A stretch of 64,000 bases of DNA from Ryuthela nishihirai (GCA_038380435.1 JAWZYU010000019.1:18687801-18751800); one strand, 5' to 3'; numbered from the stretch's first letter, positions 34,885 to 47,236 are shown. Program-made: numbers and translations. The notes: a model not told the origin generated them from the letters alone.

Positions 34885-35514
34885 GATACCCCTTTGGGGG
34901 ACTGATGCCCCACACTAGTTAACATGTTCAGTTGTTGGTCTTCTTCCAATTACTGATTATATCTTTCAATTACCACACCTAAATTTTATACTTTTTTGTT
35001 CAGCTTAACTTCATTTCACGATTGTTTAAACTGGCAGGATTTGCAAATGAAATCAGTGATTAAAAGAAATTGAACTGCCATTAATGCCTGCTGCCAAATT
35101 CCCAGGATATTTTAAATCAATCCATTCAAATATTACAATAATCTCATTTGAACATGAAGAACAAATACATACATATCTAAATCACAATTATTAATTAACT
35201 GTAAATTTTAAGATTTTCATATACATGCAGTTACATAAACATAAAATCGTTTCATATTTGAATTAATCTATTTAGTAATTAACATTTTTAATACACTATA
35301 ATTCTCATATACACCTCCATGACCTGATCACACATTGTTGAAATTTAATTTTATTTGCAAACCAAATAGTTTCTCCAAAAACTCACTTCTCCGGGAGTTA
35401 AAAAAAAATTCTTCAAAATTAAAATCATTTTCCTCACACAATGATCAATTTATGGCCACATGCATAACATCCCAACCACTTAGTCTTAAGAGTTAAAGAC
35501 TAAATGACTTTAAC
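34885..35514. other. intron sequence, nothing recognised except a small hairpin
   Basis: AAGAGTTAAAG and CTTTAACTCTT (35487-35517) form an 11-bp stem. Otherwise AT-rich with no supported feature. Confidence 0.4.
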
Positions 35515-37405
35515 TCTTGGAAGGTAAGACCATGTGGCTGGTTGGTCTACCCACCAAAGAACAACCCATATTTTCAAGAACTGAATCATTGACAGATGAT
35601 GGTAACAGTGGTGTTAGGATCACAGTCTACCTGGTACAAGAAATAGGAGTCATTATAGCCTATGTCAACACAGACAGATCAATGCATCTGGCAACTGGAC
35701 ACAAGAGATCAGTTAATTATTGTATGACAAATACATGGTATGGTAGCACAGGTACTAACATAACTGCAATAAACATATACCATCATTTGTATTAAACTGG
35801 GCTCCATGTACAGCATCCAATGTACATTTGCCACTCAGCATTGCCAGCAACTGTTATGGCACCAAGAAAGAGTACATTGATGTGATGAATGGCATCGTGT
35901 GAACTTTTAACCTTTAAAGTGTCAGGTTTCTGAACTGGTCTCACTCTGGTGGCCAAGTTAAATTTAAAGTGTTTTCAGAAAATAAAATGTACAATTTTAG
36001 AACCTCATCCTGAAGTAAATAATGAAGAGAAATACTTAGGTTATATACAAAAGAAAGAGTATTTAACTTTGATTAATGAGATCGCAAAAATTTGAAGAAA
36101 AATAAAATACAAGTTTTTAAACATTTTTTATTTTAAATATTGCAAAATTTTACTGTATATTTTCTCTATTTTTTACTTCAATAAAAATAAAAAAAAGTAT
36201 TTTTGCATTTTTTTCAAATTATTTTATTTAAATTATTCTTTATAATCGCAATATGCATTTGAAAAGCAATAAAAAATAATTCCAGAAACACTAGAATAAA
36301 TAAAAAGTTTTTGAAATCGAAAGTTTGCTAAAATATTGATTGAAAGCATTTGGCAAAGTTACAGGATGATGCAACTTCCTCTAGTAATAAAATCAATAAT
36401 TTATGTTAAAAGTTTAGAAAGCATTACAAGTCTGCTACAGCTATAAGTAGGTCAATGTACTGGAAATCAAAAACCTATTGATAATCTACTACAGTAAGGC
36501 AGAATAAAGGCACAAACTAAATCGTCACTATTTGATGATATTTATGGTGATTCAACATGTACATATGATCACTACAAGCACAAATAAGTTTATGTTTTTA
36601 ACTTTTCATAACTTTTTCAAGCAGAATGAGAAGGCAAAATATATATATTATAGAATGAAATGTTATTTTCAAGATTTGATTAGAAACAATTAAGAAAAAT
36701 GCTGATTTCTGTTCGAAAGAAAAAAATAAAATTTACGATTTTGCATTATAGAATAGTAGACCAACTCTGTGCCTCAACAATCAGAAAAGTAAAAATGGTA
36801 TACCCAGCTGCAGCCTGTTAAGGGTTAATGATGAATTCTGTTTGGGCTTCAACAAATGACACTTTGAATGTCTGGAGGTCAGTTGCCAGAGGTTGCATTT
36901 ATTCCATATTTCGGAGCACCATACTGCACCAACATATGGTGTCCTGGCAGGGGTGCTGTCAGCTATCATAGCCAGATATTTCTGGTGTTCCCTTGATGGC
37001 ATGATTTGCTAACTACTGTATAGATAGCATCATCCGACAACTTCTATCCTATACCTGTGTTGTTTGCCTGAGGCCATGTTCCAATATAATAATGCTCATC
37101 ACCACATAGCTGCCACCACCCAGCAGGCTTTATATTCTACCTTGGCTACTTAGGTTACCAATCTTACATCTTACCCACTGGGGATCTGATGGGATGGCTG
37201 ACCATTTCCATCCCTCAACCAGCCATGATTATAGGTGAATTACAAGATCATTTATGGTTGCAAGATCTCACATCCCTCAGAAAACCATTCAACACCTAAT
37301 TGACTAGACTCGTCATGTAACAGGTGTATCCATTCCCATGGGAGTCTTATCCCATACAAATTTTGTCACCATTTCTGAATACATATCATGTACAATAGTC
37401 TGTTA
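35515..37405 (+). pseudogene. Tc1-like transposase relic split by a MITE
   Basis: The upstream part (about 35515-35910) is strongly decayed. It is recognisable mainly by its last codons (DEW, V and F positions that precede the S-D-E-S block). The downstream part (36825-37400) has DEFCLGFN, PTYGVLAGVLS, then FQYNNAHHHIA in place of the usual FQQDNA-type block, and a degraded C-terminus. A 914-bp MITE sits at the TTAA within the first catalytic block. Stops are numerous and no terminal repeats were found. Confidence 0.7.
35911..36824. mobile_element. piggyBac-type MITE, complete copy
   Basis: Flanked by TTAA at 35907-35910 and 36825-36828. The ends CCTTTAAAGTGTCAGG and the complement of GCCTGTTAAGGG are similar, with the CCYT start typical of piggyBac elements. 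No ORF of note, so it is non-autonomous. A second copy of the family is split at 39250-39930 and 44258-44570. Confidence 0.8.
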
Positions 37406-37410
37406 TTATG

Positions 37411-38735
37411 GAGGGTATTCAAAAAGTTGTTGACATGTCTGTAGATTTGCACATTGGTTATTCTGAAGTTAACAAGCTACAACTTGTTTGAAAACTTGTC
37501 TAAACTTGTCATTACATGTTAAAAACAAAGGCCATATCATCATTTCTCTCTTCGCTGGAAGCATGCAAAGTTTGGTCTGCAAAATCTGTGTTTTGTTGCA
37601 ATGGGGCTTACTAAAGATGGGGAAAGATTTTACATTTTCACAAGGATGCAGCAGCTTGCCAAGTTCATGCCAATTCATCACAAGTATATGGGACTCATAC
37701 CTGTACATATCACACTGTTATGGGGATGGATGTGCAAATTCAGAGATGGATGGCAAAGCTTCGAAGACCTTTCCTCGTGCAGGAAGACTGAAGAAGGCCA
37801 TGAATGAGATAACCGTCATTGCTGTTCGTGAACTCATTAAGGAAAACCTACACATCATCATTCAGGTAATAAGTTCAGATACCAGTGTATCAATTGGCAA
37901 TGTGGAAACAATTATGCATCAACATCATTAAAGAATTTGGAACATCATTTAAAGTTCCAAAAGATCTGTGCCAAATGGGTACCCCACAACTGACAGAACA
38001 GCAAAAAAGGGCTAGAGTCAACACATCAACAAGATGGTGGCAATGTTTGAACCTAATGGTCCTAAATTGTTAACATATGTTATCAAAGGTGATGAGATGT
38101 GGTTTTATTACTATACAACTCCCACAAAAATCGATATGTATGTTTAGGTTGTGGAAGGTGAACTGCTTCCCCAAATCTCCCAACAAGACTTTTGGCCAAG
38201 GAAAGATGTTCACATTTTTTTAAAGTTACCAAGGAGTGGGGTAACCATGGGCACCTTACCTGAAAAAAAAAAAAAAATTTATAAATGGCCAATACTACAC
38301 TAATATTGCTTTGCTGAAGAAGCAGTGTCCAACAACAGGCATGTCAAGAGTTCTTCTTCTTCAAGACAATATCAGTGCTCACAAAACCTGGAAAGTTATG
38401 ACCTATCTGGAGCAGGAAAAAAACCAAACAACTATCTCACCCTGCATATCCACCCAATCATGCACCATACAATTTTTGATTGTTTCCAAAAATTAAAAAG
38501 AAACTTTCTGGGAAGCCTTTTTCAAGGGTGCAAGACTTTGCAAAATGCATTCATTCAGAGTTGCGGAGTATTCCCCAACAGGAGTACCACCAAGAGTTCC
38601 AGATTTGGCACAGATGTCTGCAACTTTGCATAGATACTGGAGGGGAGTACTTTGAAGAACAGTAAAAGTTTTGTTGAGGTAAGTGCAATGAATTTTGTTC
38701 TGCAGATGCATGTCGAGAACTTTTTGAATGCCTTT
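37411..38735 (+). mobile_element. mariner element
   Basis: The inverted ends GGGTATTCAAAAAGTTGTTG and the complement of CGAGAACTTTTTGAATGCC enclose 1325 bp, the usual mariner size. The transposase is listed separately. Confidence 0.85.
37520..38662 (+). pseudogene. mariner transposase, broken
   Basis: Segments in order across frames: helix-turn-helix part with WMCKFRDGWQSFEDL, a conserved linker (EITVIAVRELIKENLH), the first catalytic block GDEMWFYYY near 38090, a middle part interrupted by a poly-A run at 38263-38277, VLLLQDNISAHKT near 38353 with the second Asp, then FDCFQKLKRNFLG and IHSELRSIPQQEYHQ near 38545. The C-terminus GGEYFEEQ ends at 38662. The P-D-x-A-P-x-D segment before KLKRN is corrupted. 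Several frameshifts and stops. The parent would be about 340 residues of the mariner DD34D class. Confidence 0.85.
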
Positions 38736-38869
38736 CGTATTTACTCCCGGTATTCTTACTACTGCCAATGTACAGTGTGACCCTTGTTTGCAACATCCTT
38801 CAAGGTGTGGCAATATATTGAGAGAAATGTGTATACCCTGCTTTGAACCTTGTGGAAAGTAGCAATGCT

Positions 38870-39245
38870 AAACCAATTGCTATAAGTCTTACAAATTCTT
38901 ACATATGATAGTATTATTATGAGCTTTCATTATGCTAACTTGTCAGGTATGCCATATGATCTCATGTTCAACAGCAAATTATGACGATCAATGAAGTCAA
39001 AAGACTTTTTGAAATCTACAAAGCTAGTAGCCACAGGTTTCTGAAACTCTAAACATTTTTTAAGAAGCTGCCTAAGTGAAAAAAATTGATTTATACATCC
39101 CTATCATTTCTGAATCCACACTGTTCAACAATGCAGTTCTGCAGCAACCAATTCCTTAATTCTATTTAATATAATTCAGAGAATGCTATCTGGAACAGAA
39201 AGTAGAATTATTTCTTTATAATTACTAAAGAACTGTGAGTCCTTT
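38870..39245 (-). mobile_element. RTE-type LINE, antisense fragment
   Basis: Matches the segment about 41120-41510 of the RTE at 40.16-43.99 kb (for example CTTGTCAGGTATGCCATATG and TGAAACTCTAAACATTT). It ends at a TTAA where the MITE sequence begins. Decayed, no frame. Confidence 0.75.
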
Positions 39246-39249
39246 TTAA

Positions 39250-39930
39250 CCCTTTGCGTGTCTAAGTTGGGTATACCATTTTCACTTTTCCAGCTCTAGC
39301 AGCCCAGAGTTGTAGAACTGGAAAGTTCATAATGCAAGATCGTGAATTTAATTTTTTTTAGCAGAAATCGGTATTTTTCTTAATAGTTTCTAATTAAATA
39401 TTGAAAATAACATTTAAGTCTATGATGTATATATTTTTTCCTGTTGATTCTATTTGAAAAATTATGCAAAAATTAAAAAAAACTTACTTACCTGTGATGA
39501 TTTTACGCACATGCTGAATCACCATAACAGCATCAAGTAACGATGATTTAGTGTATGCCTTTATTCTACCTTACCATAGTAGATTATCAATCAGTTTTTG
39601 ATTTACAGTAAGTTGACCTACTTATAGCTCTAGCAGAGTTGTAATGCATTCTAAACTTTTAACGTAAATTACTAATTTTAATATTACCAGAAGCTGTGTC
39701 ATCCTGGAACTTTGCAGAACACTTTCGGTCAATATTTTAGCAGACTTTCGATATCAAAGACCTTTTTTTCACTCTGGTGATTCTGGAATAATTTTTTTAC
39801 TGCCTTTTAAATGTATACTGCAATTAAATGGTGTATATTACATTAAAATATTTTTAATGTAATACTGCAATTAAATGGAATAATTTTTTTACTGCCTTTT
39901 AAATGTATACTGCAATTATAAAGAATAATC
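39250..39930 (-). mobile_element. piggyBac-type MITE, one half
   Basis: The complement corresponds to the right part of the complete copy at 35911-36824 (about 36228-36824). It starts directly after TTAA at 39246-39249 with CCCTTTGCGTGTC. A local tandem duplication of about 45 bp containing TTTTTTACTGCCTTTTAAAT lies at 39787-39917. The other half is at 44258-44570. Confidence 0.75.
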
Positions 39931-39938
39931 AATTTGAA

Positions 39939-40157
39939 ATGATCGAATGAAGCTGCTAGTGGTCTCTAATGGCTGATATCAGAAGAATTGTACGATTATG
40001 CTATTAGCCTAAAGCATGATTTTTTTTTTAAAAGGTAGAACTTATTTCAGCGATAATTTTAATGGTATTTTAACCAAATACACTAATTAATGTTAGGAAA
40101 TTGTGTTTTTTAAGCAAAATTTTTGTTGCATTTTTAAAAATAAACTTTTCCATAGCA
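39939..40157. other. unassigned flank inside the split MITE
   Basis: Sequence between the MITE half and the 3' end of the RTE. Not recognised. Confidence 0.4.
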
Positions 40158-40207
40158 GTTCTGCAGCTTCATCATCATCATCATCATCATCCTCAAGCAG
40201 CCATGGA

Positions 40208-43169
40208 CTACGGAGGTCCAACCAGACCATGCACTTTAGTTCTCCAAGCAAGTCTATCCTGAGCTACATCTACTGCATCTGGCCACTGCACACCAATTCT
40301 AACAAGATACTGTTTGACATTGTCTGCCCACCGCATCCTAGGTCTCCCGTTCTTTCTGAGGCCTTTAGACACACTGTTCATAACCCTATTCGCCAATCTA
40401 TAATTATTCATACGGGCAACATGGCCAAACCAATGGAGTCTCTCTCTGCACAATATGCTGCTTAAAGGAGGTTGCAAACTCCCTTGCCTAACCTCATCAT
40501 TAGTTACAAAGCTGAACCACCTAATGCCCAAGATACTGCATAAGCATCTGGAATCAAAAGCATCTAGTTTCCTGTTATCTTGTGTACAAAGTGTCCAAGT
40601 TTCACTACCATAACAAACCCTAGAAAGAACCAAACTATTATATGGTCTAATTTTAGACTTTAAGTGTATATACCTATTTCTCCACACTCTCCATAGATTC
40701 TTAAAAGTCCCGGCAGCAATCCCTATTCATCTGTTAATCTCATGCCACACATCACCATTATCTGTTACATAGCTTCCAAGATAATTAAACTGTGACACCT
40801 GCTCAAGACTGCAACCATTCAGATTAACTGAATCACAGCCTGTCTGACCAATTTTCATCACTTTAGTTTTCTCTCTGTTTATAACCAAACCTACTCTACT
40901 ACCAGTCTCATCAACAGCTTGAATGAAAGAGTTCATCTCATCAACATCATTTGCCAATAGGGCTAAATCATCAGCATAATCTAAATCAGAAATTTTCGTA
41001 TCTCCAGTCCATTTAATGCCAAAATCTTTCCCTTGAAGTGAATTTCGCATAACATAATCAGTAACCAAGCTAAAGAGAAAAGGAGACAAAATGCACCCTT
41101 GTCGAACACCAGAAGTAAAGCTAAACCAATTGCTACAAGCCTTACCAACTCTCACACACGACTCAGTGTTATTATAGAGAGCTTTCATTATGTTAACTAA
41201 CTTGTCAGGTATACCATATGATCGCACAATCAACCACAAATTATGATGATCAACAGAGTCGAAAGCCTTTTTTGAAATCAACAAAGCTAGCAACCAAAGG
41301 TTTCTGAAACTCTAAACATTTCTCAAGAATCTGCCTAAGTGAAAATATCTGATCCACACATCCCCTACCACTTCTGAATCCACATTGTTCATCACGCAAT
41401 TGACTGTCAACCAGATTCTTAATTCTATTAAACACAATCATGGAAAGAACTTTACCTGGAACAGAGAGTAGGCTGATACCCCTATAGTTATCACAAGAAC
41501 TGCGATCACCTTTTTTGAAAATAGGGATAACAATAGCTCTGGTAAAATCCTTAGGAACCATGCCTTTATCATAAAAGATATTCAGAATTTCAGTCATCCA
41601 AGTGGTAACCGAAACATTCCCAGCTCTAAGCATTTTGGTAGTAATTTCATCTACCCCTGGGGATTTATGTAGTTTAAGTTTAGAAACAGCCAAAATAACT
41701 TCAGATTGTGTTATAGGGCCAACATTAAAGCCACCAATGCATCTATCATCATTGCAAACAATGGGAGTAGAACTAACCACATTGTTTAGAACATCATTGA
41801 AATGTTCAGCCCACCTAGCCATGACAGAATCCTTACCTTCTACAACCTTACCTTGTTTATCCTTCAATCCCTGCATACCTGTTCGTTTTCTGCCACACAA
41901 AACATTAACTTTCTGGTACAGCTCTCTGCTGTTGTGCTGCCTAACTGCTTCCTCAGCTTTGTCAGTCAAGCCATCAAACCAAAGATTCTTATCAGCAGCT
42001 AACTGATCCTTTACATGTTTATTATGCTCTTTGTAATGCTTCCTATTAGGACTAGTAGGGTATTGATTAAGGACATTCCTGCAGTTCTTTCTTTCCGAAA
42101 TAAGCTCAAGTGCCTTATCACTCAGATAATTTTGCCTCTTCTGCTCCTTTTTTCCTAAAAGAGTACTGTTAGTGTCCAAAAAAGCCTGTTTAAAATGATC
42201 CCATTCTTCCTCAACTTCAGTAGTAAGCATACCATGACTGTCATAATGACTAAGTAACCTATCATGGTAAGCTTTGGCTATAACTGAATCTTTCAGAGCT
42301 TCAGTATTAAAAGTAAATTTTTTAACCATAGCACAACACTTTTTAAGTTTAAGTTGCAACACACTTTTAACAAGGTAATGGTCAGATCCAATTTCAGCTC
42401 CCCTATATGCCCTGGTATTCCTAACAGAACTAGCCCATTTGCTGTTAATTAATATGTAATCAATCATATTCTTATGCAGCCCATCAGGTGAAACCCATGT
42501 GTACTTATGTATGTTGCGGTGTTTGTAATAAGTGTTAGGTATTCTGAATCCATTGAGTTTACTTACCTGTAGGAGACGTTGCCCATTGCCATTGCAGCTA
42601 CCAATACCAAAAGGGCCTATTACTCTTCCCCAAAGGTCAGAGTCAGTACCAACTTTGGCATTGAAGTCACCAAGAACAAGGGTAATATCTCCTTTCTCGA
42701 CAGAAATCAAAATATCCTGAAGTTGTTCATAAAACCTATCCTTCTCATCCTCATCGGCATCCTCAGTGGGGGCATAACAGCAGATAACATTCAAGTCTTT
42801 AACGCTTGTCTGAAATTTTGCTGTAAGAAACCTTTCATTAATGCACTCATATCCTAGAAGAGCATCACTAGCGTGTCTGCTGAGAAGCAGACCCACGCCT
42901 TGGTGATGCTTATTGTTGTCCCTCCCTGAAAAGAGAAATTTAAGATTAGTTTTAAGAATCTGACCTTTATCTGTCCATCTGGTCTCTTGCAAGCCGAGAA
43001 TATCTAAATTATAATGGTGGAATTCTTGTGTGAGGACATCAAGAGAAAAAGCTCTGTGCAGAGTCCTCACATTCCAACTACCTATGGAGAAAAAATGGTT
43101 AGTGGGATGTTTAAAGAAACTATGTTTATTGAGAGAGGGAATGCCGACAATATCAAACAGAAGCCCCAT
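40208..43169 (-). pseudogene. RTE endonuclease-reverse transcriptase ORF, almost intact
   Basis: The endonuclease has WNVRTLH, an intact catalytic Glu in GLQETRW, GDFNAKVG and SDHYLV. The RT has GVRQGCILSP and LDYADDLALL. The C-terminal segment has RWFGHVARM and GRPRMRWADN. A 639-codon frame runs from 43169 to 41250. There an extra A in the run before GGCTTTCGA (six A instead of five in the 26-kb copy) shifts the frame. After it the frame is open except for a TGA at 40729-40727, where the sister copy has CGA. The usual N-terminus (MASAFS...) is separated by the minisatellite; 43169 is the first in-frame Met after it. Confidence 0.9.
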
Positions 43170-43395
43170 GTCTGCCCCATGTATGCGACGCTCCTGTTTG
43201 CCCCATGTCTGCGATTGCCCATGTTTGCCCCATGTCTGCGATAGCCCATGTTTGCCCCATGTCTGCGATTGCCCATGTTTCCCCCATGTCTGCGATTGCC
43301 CATGTTTGCCCCATGTCTGCGATTGCCCATGTTTGCCCCATGTCTGCGATTAGGGGGCTTTAAGAAAAGCCCCCTAATTGCAGATATGGGGCAAA
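43165..43395. repeat. 27-bp minisatellite plus hairpin, inverted relative to its RTE host
   Basis: The plus strand shows about six units of a 27-bp repeat containing GCCCCATGTCTGCGATTGCC. These are followed by GATTAGGGGGCTTT, a short loop AAGAA, and the complement AAAGCCCCCTAATTGCAGAT at 43363-43382. The unit is the RTE's own leader sequence (TTTGCCCCATGTCTGCGATT at 26699 in the sister copy), but in the opposite orientation to the host element. Confidence 0.9.
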
Positions 43396-43985
43396 GACCC
43401 GTTCCCCCACTACTAAAGGCTGAAGCCATCTACACTGGACGACTTCCCCCAATGTAGAATTTGATGATGCCAATAGAAGCAAAGAGTTCAGGTGCCTGCG
43501 ATGACTTCTGCTCAGGATTATCCACCAGCTGATAAACATATCCTGTGAAGCTATTCACTGGGGGCTGTCAACCCACAAACAAACAGAAAACACAGCGGAA
43601 GATTTTCCCTCCACAGAAGTCCACCAGTGTAGCAAAATCAGGATCCATAATCAAGCTCAGAGCCATATATCTGTCCAGTCCAGTGGGTTTATATGGTCAG
43701 CACCAGGACCCTGTGTGGTTGACCACTCCTCAGCAGGGTAGAAAAAAAGAAAAGTAGCCACAGTTGTCCAGATCAGTAGGCCACACTAATCTGGCAGCCC
43801 TCCCCTTCCGTTCACTTCCACAAGAGAGTATCTCTTTTGAAAGGTACTAACGGTCTGCACCACGACAGGGTCGGACATTAGGTGCTAGGCCTGGCCGGTT
43901 CTATGCATCATCACATGGGATTGGTGCATAGCTCTCCTTCCAGTGACTACCTAGCTACCATTTACAGACCATACTGAACTGAACA

Positions 43986-44257
43986 ATAAATATAACCGGA
44001 AAAAAAAAAAGATAATTGAATTCTTATTCAGTTATCTTTTTTTGGATATATTTCTCAGTTTTTATTTAAGTTATCTTGTTTTTAAACTGAAATGATTTTT
44101 CTTGACACTACTTTTCTTTAGAGTTTGCCGATCACCAAAAATCTAAGCATGTGCATTATTTGCATAAATGACTAAAAAATTAAAAAAAAACTAAATAAAT
44201 GAAAGATTTACGTATTAATTGAAATATTGTGAACTATTTATATTACAATAATGAAAT
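43986..44257. other. unassigned flank inside the split MITE
   Basis: AT-rich sequence with an AAAAAAGATAA/TTATCTTTTTTT inverted pair near 43999-44042. Not recognised. Confidence 0.4.
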
Positions 44258-44570
44258 AATTTGAAAAAAAAACAGAAAAATACTTTTTTTTTAAGTTTTA
44301 TTGAAGTGAAAATAGAAAAAAATACAGTAAAATTTTGCCATATTTTAATAAATTTTAAAAACTATAACAAGTAATTTATTTTTCTTTGAATTTTTGCCAT
44401 TTTATTAATCACAATTAACTGCTCTTTCTTTTGGTATATAACATGATTGTTTCCCTTAATTATTTACTTCAGGATGAAGTTCTAAATTTGTATATTTTAT
44501 TTTCTGAAAACACTTCAAAATTAATTTGATCACCAGATTGAGACAGTTTCAGAAACCTGACCTTTAAGAG
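44258..44570 (-). mobile_element. piggyBac-type MITE, other half
   Basis: The complement matches 35911-36235 of the complete copy (for example CTTCAGGATGAAGTTCTAAA against the complement of its counterpart, and TTTTCTGAAAACACTT). AATTTGAA occurs at 44258-44265 and at 39931-39938, so an 8-bp duplication may bracket the inserted block. Confidence 0.7.
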
Positions 44571-44600
44571 CTAAACAATAATCTGGGCTCTTGATAGACT

Positions 44601-44991
44601 GCAGGTTGGATTGTTTTACCTCTGAACGGCATTTTTTTTGCACACCATGGGCTAAATGGCCAGGTCACAAGGACCTCGAAGATTCAGAAAAGGTTGGGGG
44701 AGGGGACCCACTGGAACAGCTGCTGGGAGACAAATGATAGTCTCCCGTTAAGGCCATCCAGCTTGTTTTTTAACATGCACAGAGTATGGCTCTCCCACAC
44801 ACGGGTCCATGGCTTAATGTCCCATCCGACGGACAGTGGCCTTTTCAAGCCCATCAGTGTCCCCCTACTGACCGTGGGCAGGGTGGGAAATTTTGCGGAG
44901 ATAAATCTCAATGCTGACCCAGCTGGGGCTCGAACCTGGGAACTACAGATTACGAGCCTGACGTGCTACCGACTGAGCCACACCCATTCCA
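44601..44991 (-). repeat. SINE family A copy
   Basis: A full family A structure on the minus strand: head with GTGGCTCAGTCGGTAGCACG and GGTTCGAGCCCC, body with GCCCACGGTCAGTAGGGGGA, end with GTAAAACAATCCAACC. Possible short target repeat ATAGACT on both sides. Confidence 0.85.
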
Positions 44992-45073
44992 ATAGACTCT
45001 AGGCCCTGCAGCAGAGTGATCTCTGCTTCAGTTTCTCCCCCCTCCCCCCTCAATATCCCTGCTCAGAGGTAAA

Positions 45074-45422
45074 TGGGTTGTTTTAGGGTTGTTTTACCTC
45101 TGAGCGGCACTTTTTTGCACACCATGGGCTAAATGGCCAGGTCACATGGACCCCGAAGGCTCAGAGAAGGTTGGGGGGAGGGGACCCACTGGAACAGCTG
45201 TTGCAAGACAGATGGTAGCCTTCCATCCAGGCCATCCAGCGTGTTCTTTAACATGCACAGGGTATGGCTCTCCCGCACACGGGGCCACGGCTTAACATCC
45301 CATCCGATGGACGGCGGCCTTTCCAAGCCCATCGGTGTCCCCTACTGACCATGGGCAGGGCGGGGAATTTTGCGGAGATAAATCTCAATGCTGACCCAGC
45401 TGGGACTCGAACCTGGGAACTA
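45074..45422 (-). repeat. SINE family A copy, 5' truncated
   Basis: CTCAGAGGTAAA at 45062-45073 is repeated at 45423-45434 as a 12-bp target duplication. The tRNA-like head is cut just after the B-box region (GTTCCCAGGTTCGAGTCCC). The body is close to the 44.6-kb copy. Confidence 0.85.
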
Positions 45423-45434
45423 CTCAGAGGTAAA

Positions 45435-47236
45435 ACATCCCAGCCCATTTTAATAGGTTTATCAAATTATCACTGGAAAGTAATTGGTAGGAATGTCTCT
45501 TAGATCACCTAATCTGATATTACTCATCTTTCTACTATGAAAATATATCATAGATTTTAAAGTCTGTGAAAGACAATCAATGAGCCTTTATTAAGGATCT
45601 CCAATATGGATTAATACTTATGTCTTGCCAGTGATGCTACCTGGTAGTTGTGACTTCACTTGACACATTCTAATCTGCATCATGGCAAAAGGTGGACCAG
45701 TGGGGAATGCACAACCCTATATTTAAAGGTTGTCCAAATGAAAAGTAGACAACCTTTATATTGGTAATGGACTGATCTTTGTGCCTCACATAGGGAAATG
45801 GGTATACATAGAGGGAACTCATCAACACCTGAATCAGTGGGAAGATTGAATTAAATACGCTAAGATGTTGTCCAGACAAACAATGTGTGGAAGCTCCAAA
45901 GTTGAACAATATGTGGTATACTGACATTTTAATCTATCAGATTCCACAGTTGCTTGAGTTTCTGGAACATAGTGGCATCATTAACTTGCAACAAAATTGC
46001 AAAACAATAAGTATTTGAAGGCAGGCAATAAAGTTTAAGTGCTTAGAATTTTTGAACAAAACTGTTGCTTTTTTGCATGCAATTCTGTTTCCATACTGCC
46101 CAAGTAACCATAATAACGTTCAACAGGTATGGTTGGGAATGGCTGGATCATGCTACCTATAGGCATAGCATCTCCCCCTATTAGATTTTTACATTTCTGA
46201 ACCTCTGAAAAATGCCATGAAAAAAAAAGAAGTCAGGCAAAGAGTCTGATAATGCACTAATTGTCAGACTTCCTCATGAACCAGCCAAGGTCACTCAAGG
46301 AAAAAAGGTATCATGATACTAATTTCATGTTGGGACAAATATCTCGATAGAAATGGCGAATTTAAACAGATCAATAATTGATTTGTACTTCATTTTCTAG
46401 TTCACTTTCCACCTGAACGTAGTTGTGTATTACTGATTGTTTTAAGTTGCCATTACAAATGAAGTGTTCTAGTGTTGTTTCACTTTCTTAATTAAATACC
46501 CATACTGGCCCAAACTCAGCTATGTCTGATAACAACAGCACCTCAGCGAGTAAAAGAGAAACAGACTATTTGAAGCATGTGATGTCAAATCTTAGCTAGT
46601 ATGGTAATCTGAAATACTTAATTTTTAAAAGCTTGTGATAATTAAAGAACTAAATGTGATGATTAATCACAGACTAGAGCATAGGTTTTTATATACAATG
46701 AACACCACTGCATTACTTATTCCATTTGTCTTTTACTAAACTTGTAATGTTCTGTAATTTCTCACTGACATTTTGTTGTGTTATAATTTAAAACAGGGAC
46801 AAAATTTTGATAAATGCAATCAAGTTCACATCACATAAAAGTATTCTTTCTCAGTGTTAATTTCCTATATACCAAACTCATTTTGTTTTATCTCTAATGC
46901 AAACTTTTCTTGACTCAACACCTAGAAAGCCTATTACATTTTATTGGCACTTCTCACTGATTCCCTCTCAGCTGTTAGGAACAGCATATTCACTCGTGAG
47001 CAATCAGAGTGAAATGATTCAGCATTCATCAATATGACTTTCAGTCATTTCTTTAATTCACATTTAAACACACCCTCATTTTCTACCAAACTGTTCACTT
47101 GTCCATTCATTGTTTATTAGATAAATTATTCTTGATGAATAAAACATGACTCAAAATTAATACCCTTTATATGAAGTGAAATTCACCATTCAAATTAGAT
47201 AATAATTGATATCTTGATGATATTTTTTTAACTTAC
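45435..47236. other. intron sequence, little recognised
   Basis: A small hairpin AAAGGTTGTC...GACAACCTTT lies at about 45725-45758. Otherwise no repeat or coding signal was supported. Confidence 0.4.

Larger units (their letters stand above)
40158..43985 (-). mobile_element. near full-length RTE-type element, minus strand
   Basis: The 3' end at 40165-40200 shows ATCATCATC repeats (complement of GATGATG), followed by the coding region and a 5' leader ending near 43985. It shares termini and most of its sequence with the copy at 26.1-29.7 kb. It differs by an internal inverted minisatellite at 43165-43395. It lies within the split MITE. Confidence 0.9.

Noticed and set aside
37469..37931. 147-codon plus frame read as a new protein
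   Set aside because: Only parts of it follow the mariner transposase frame; the remainder is a frame shifted by indels in that pseudogene.
43165..43350. CRISPR-like regular repeats
   Set aside because: The units are contiguous without unique spacers and derive from RTE sequence in a eukaryotic genome.
43153..43353. Apparent Cys/Pro-rich or Asn/Arg-rich repeat protein
   Set aside because: These frames are translations of the 27-bp minisatellite in an RTE leader, not an independent gene.
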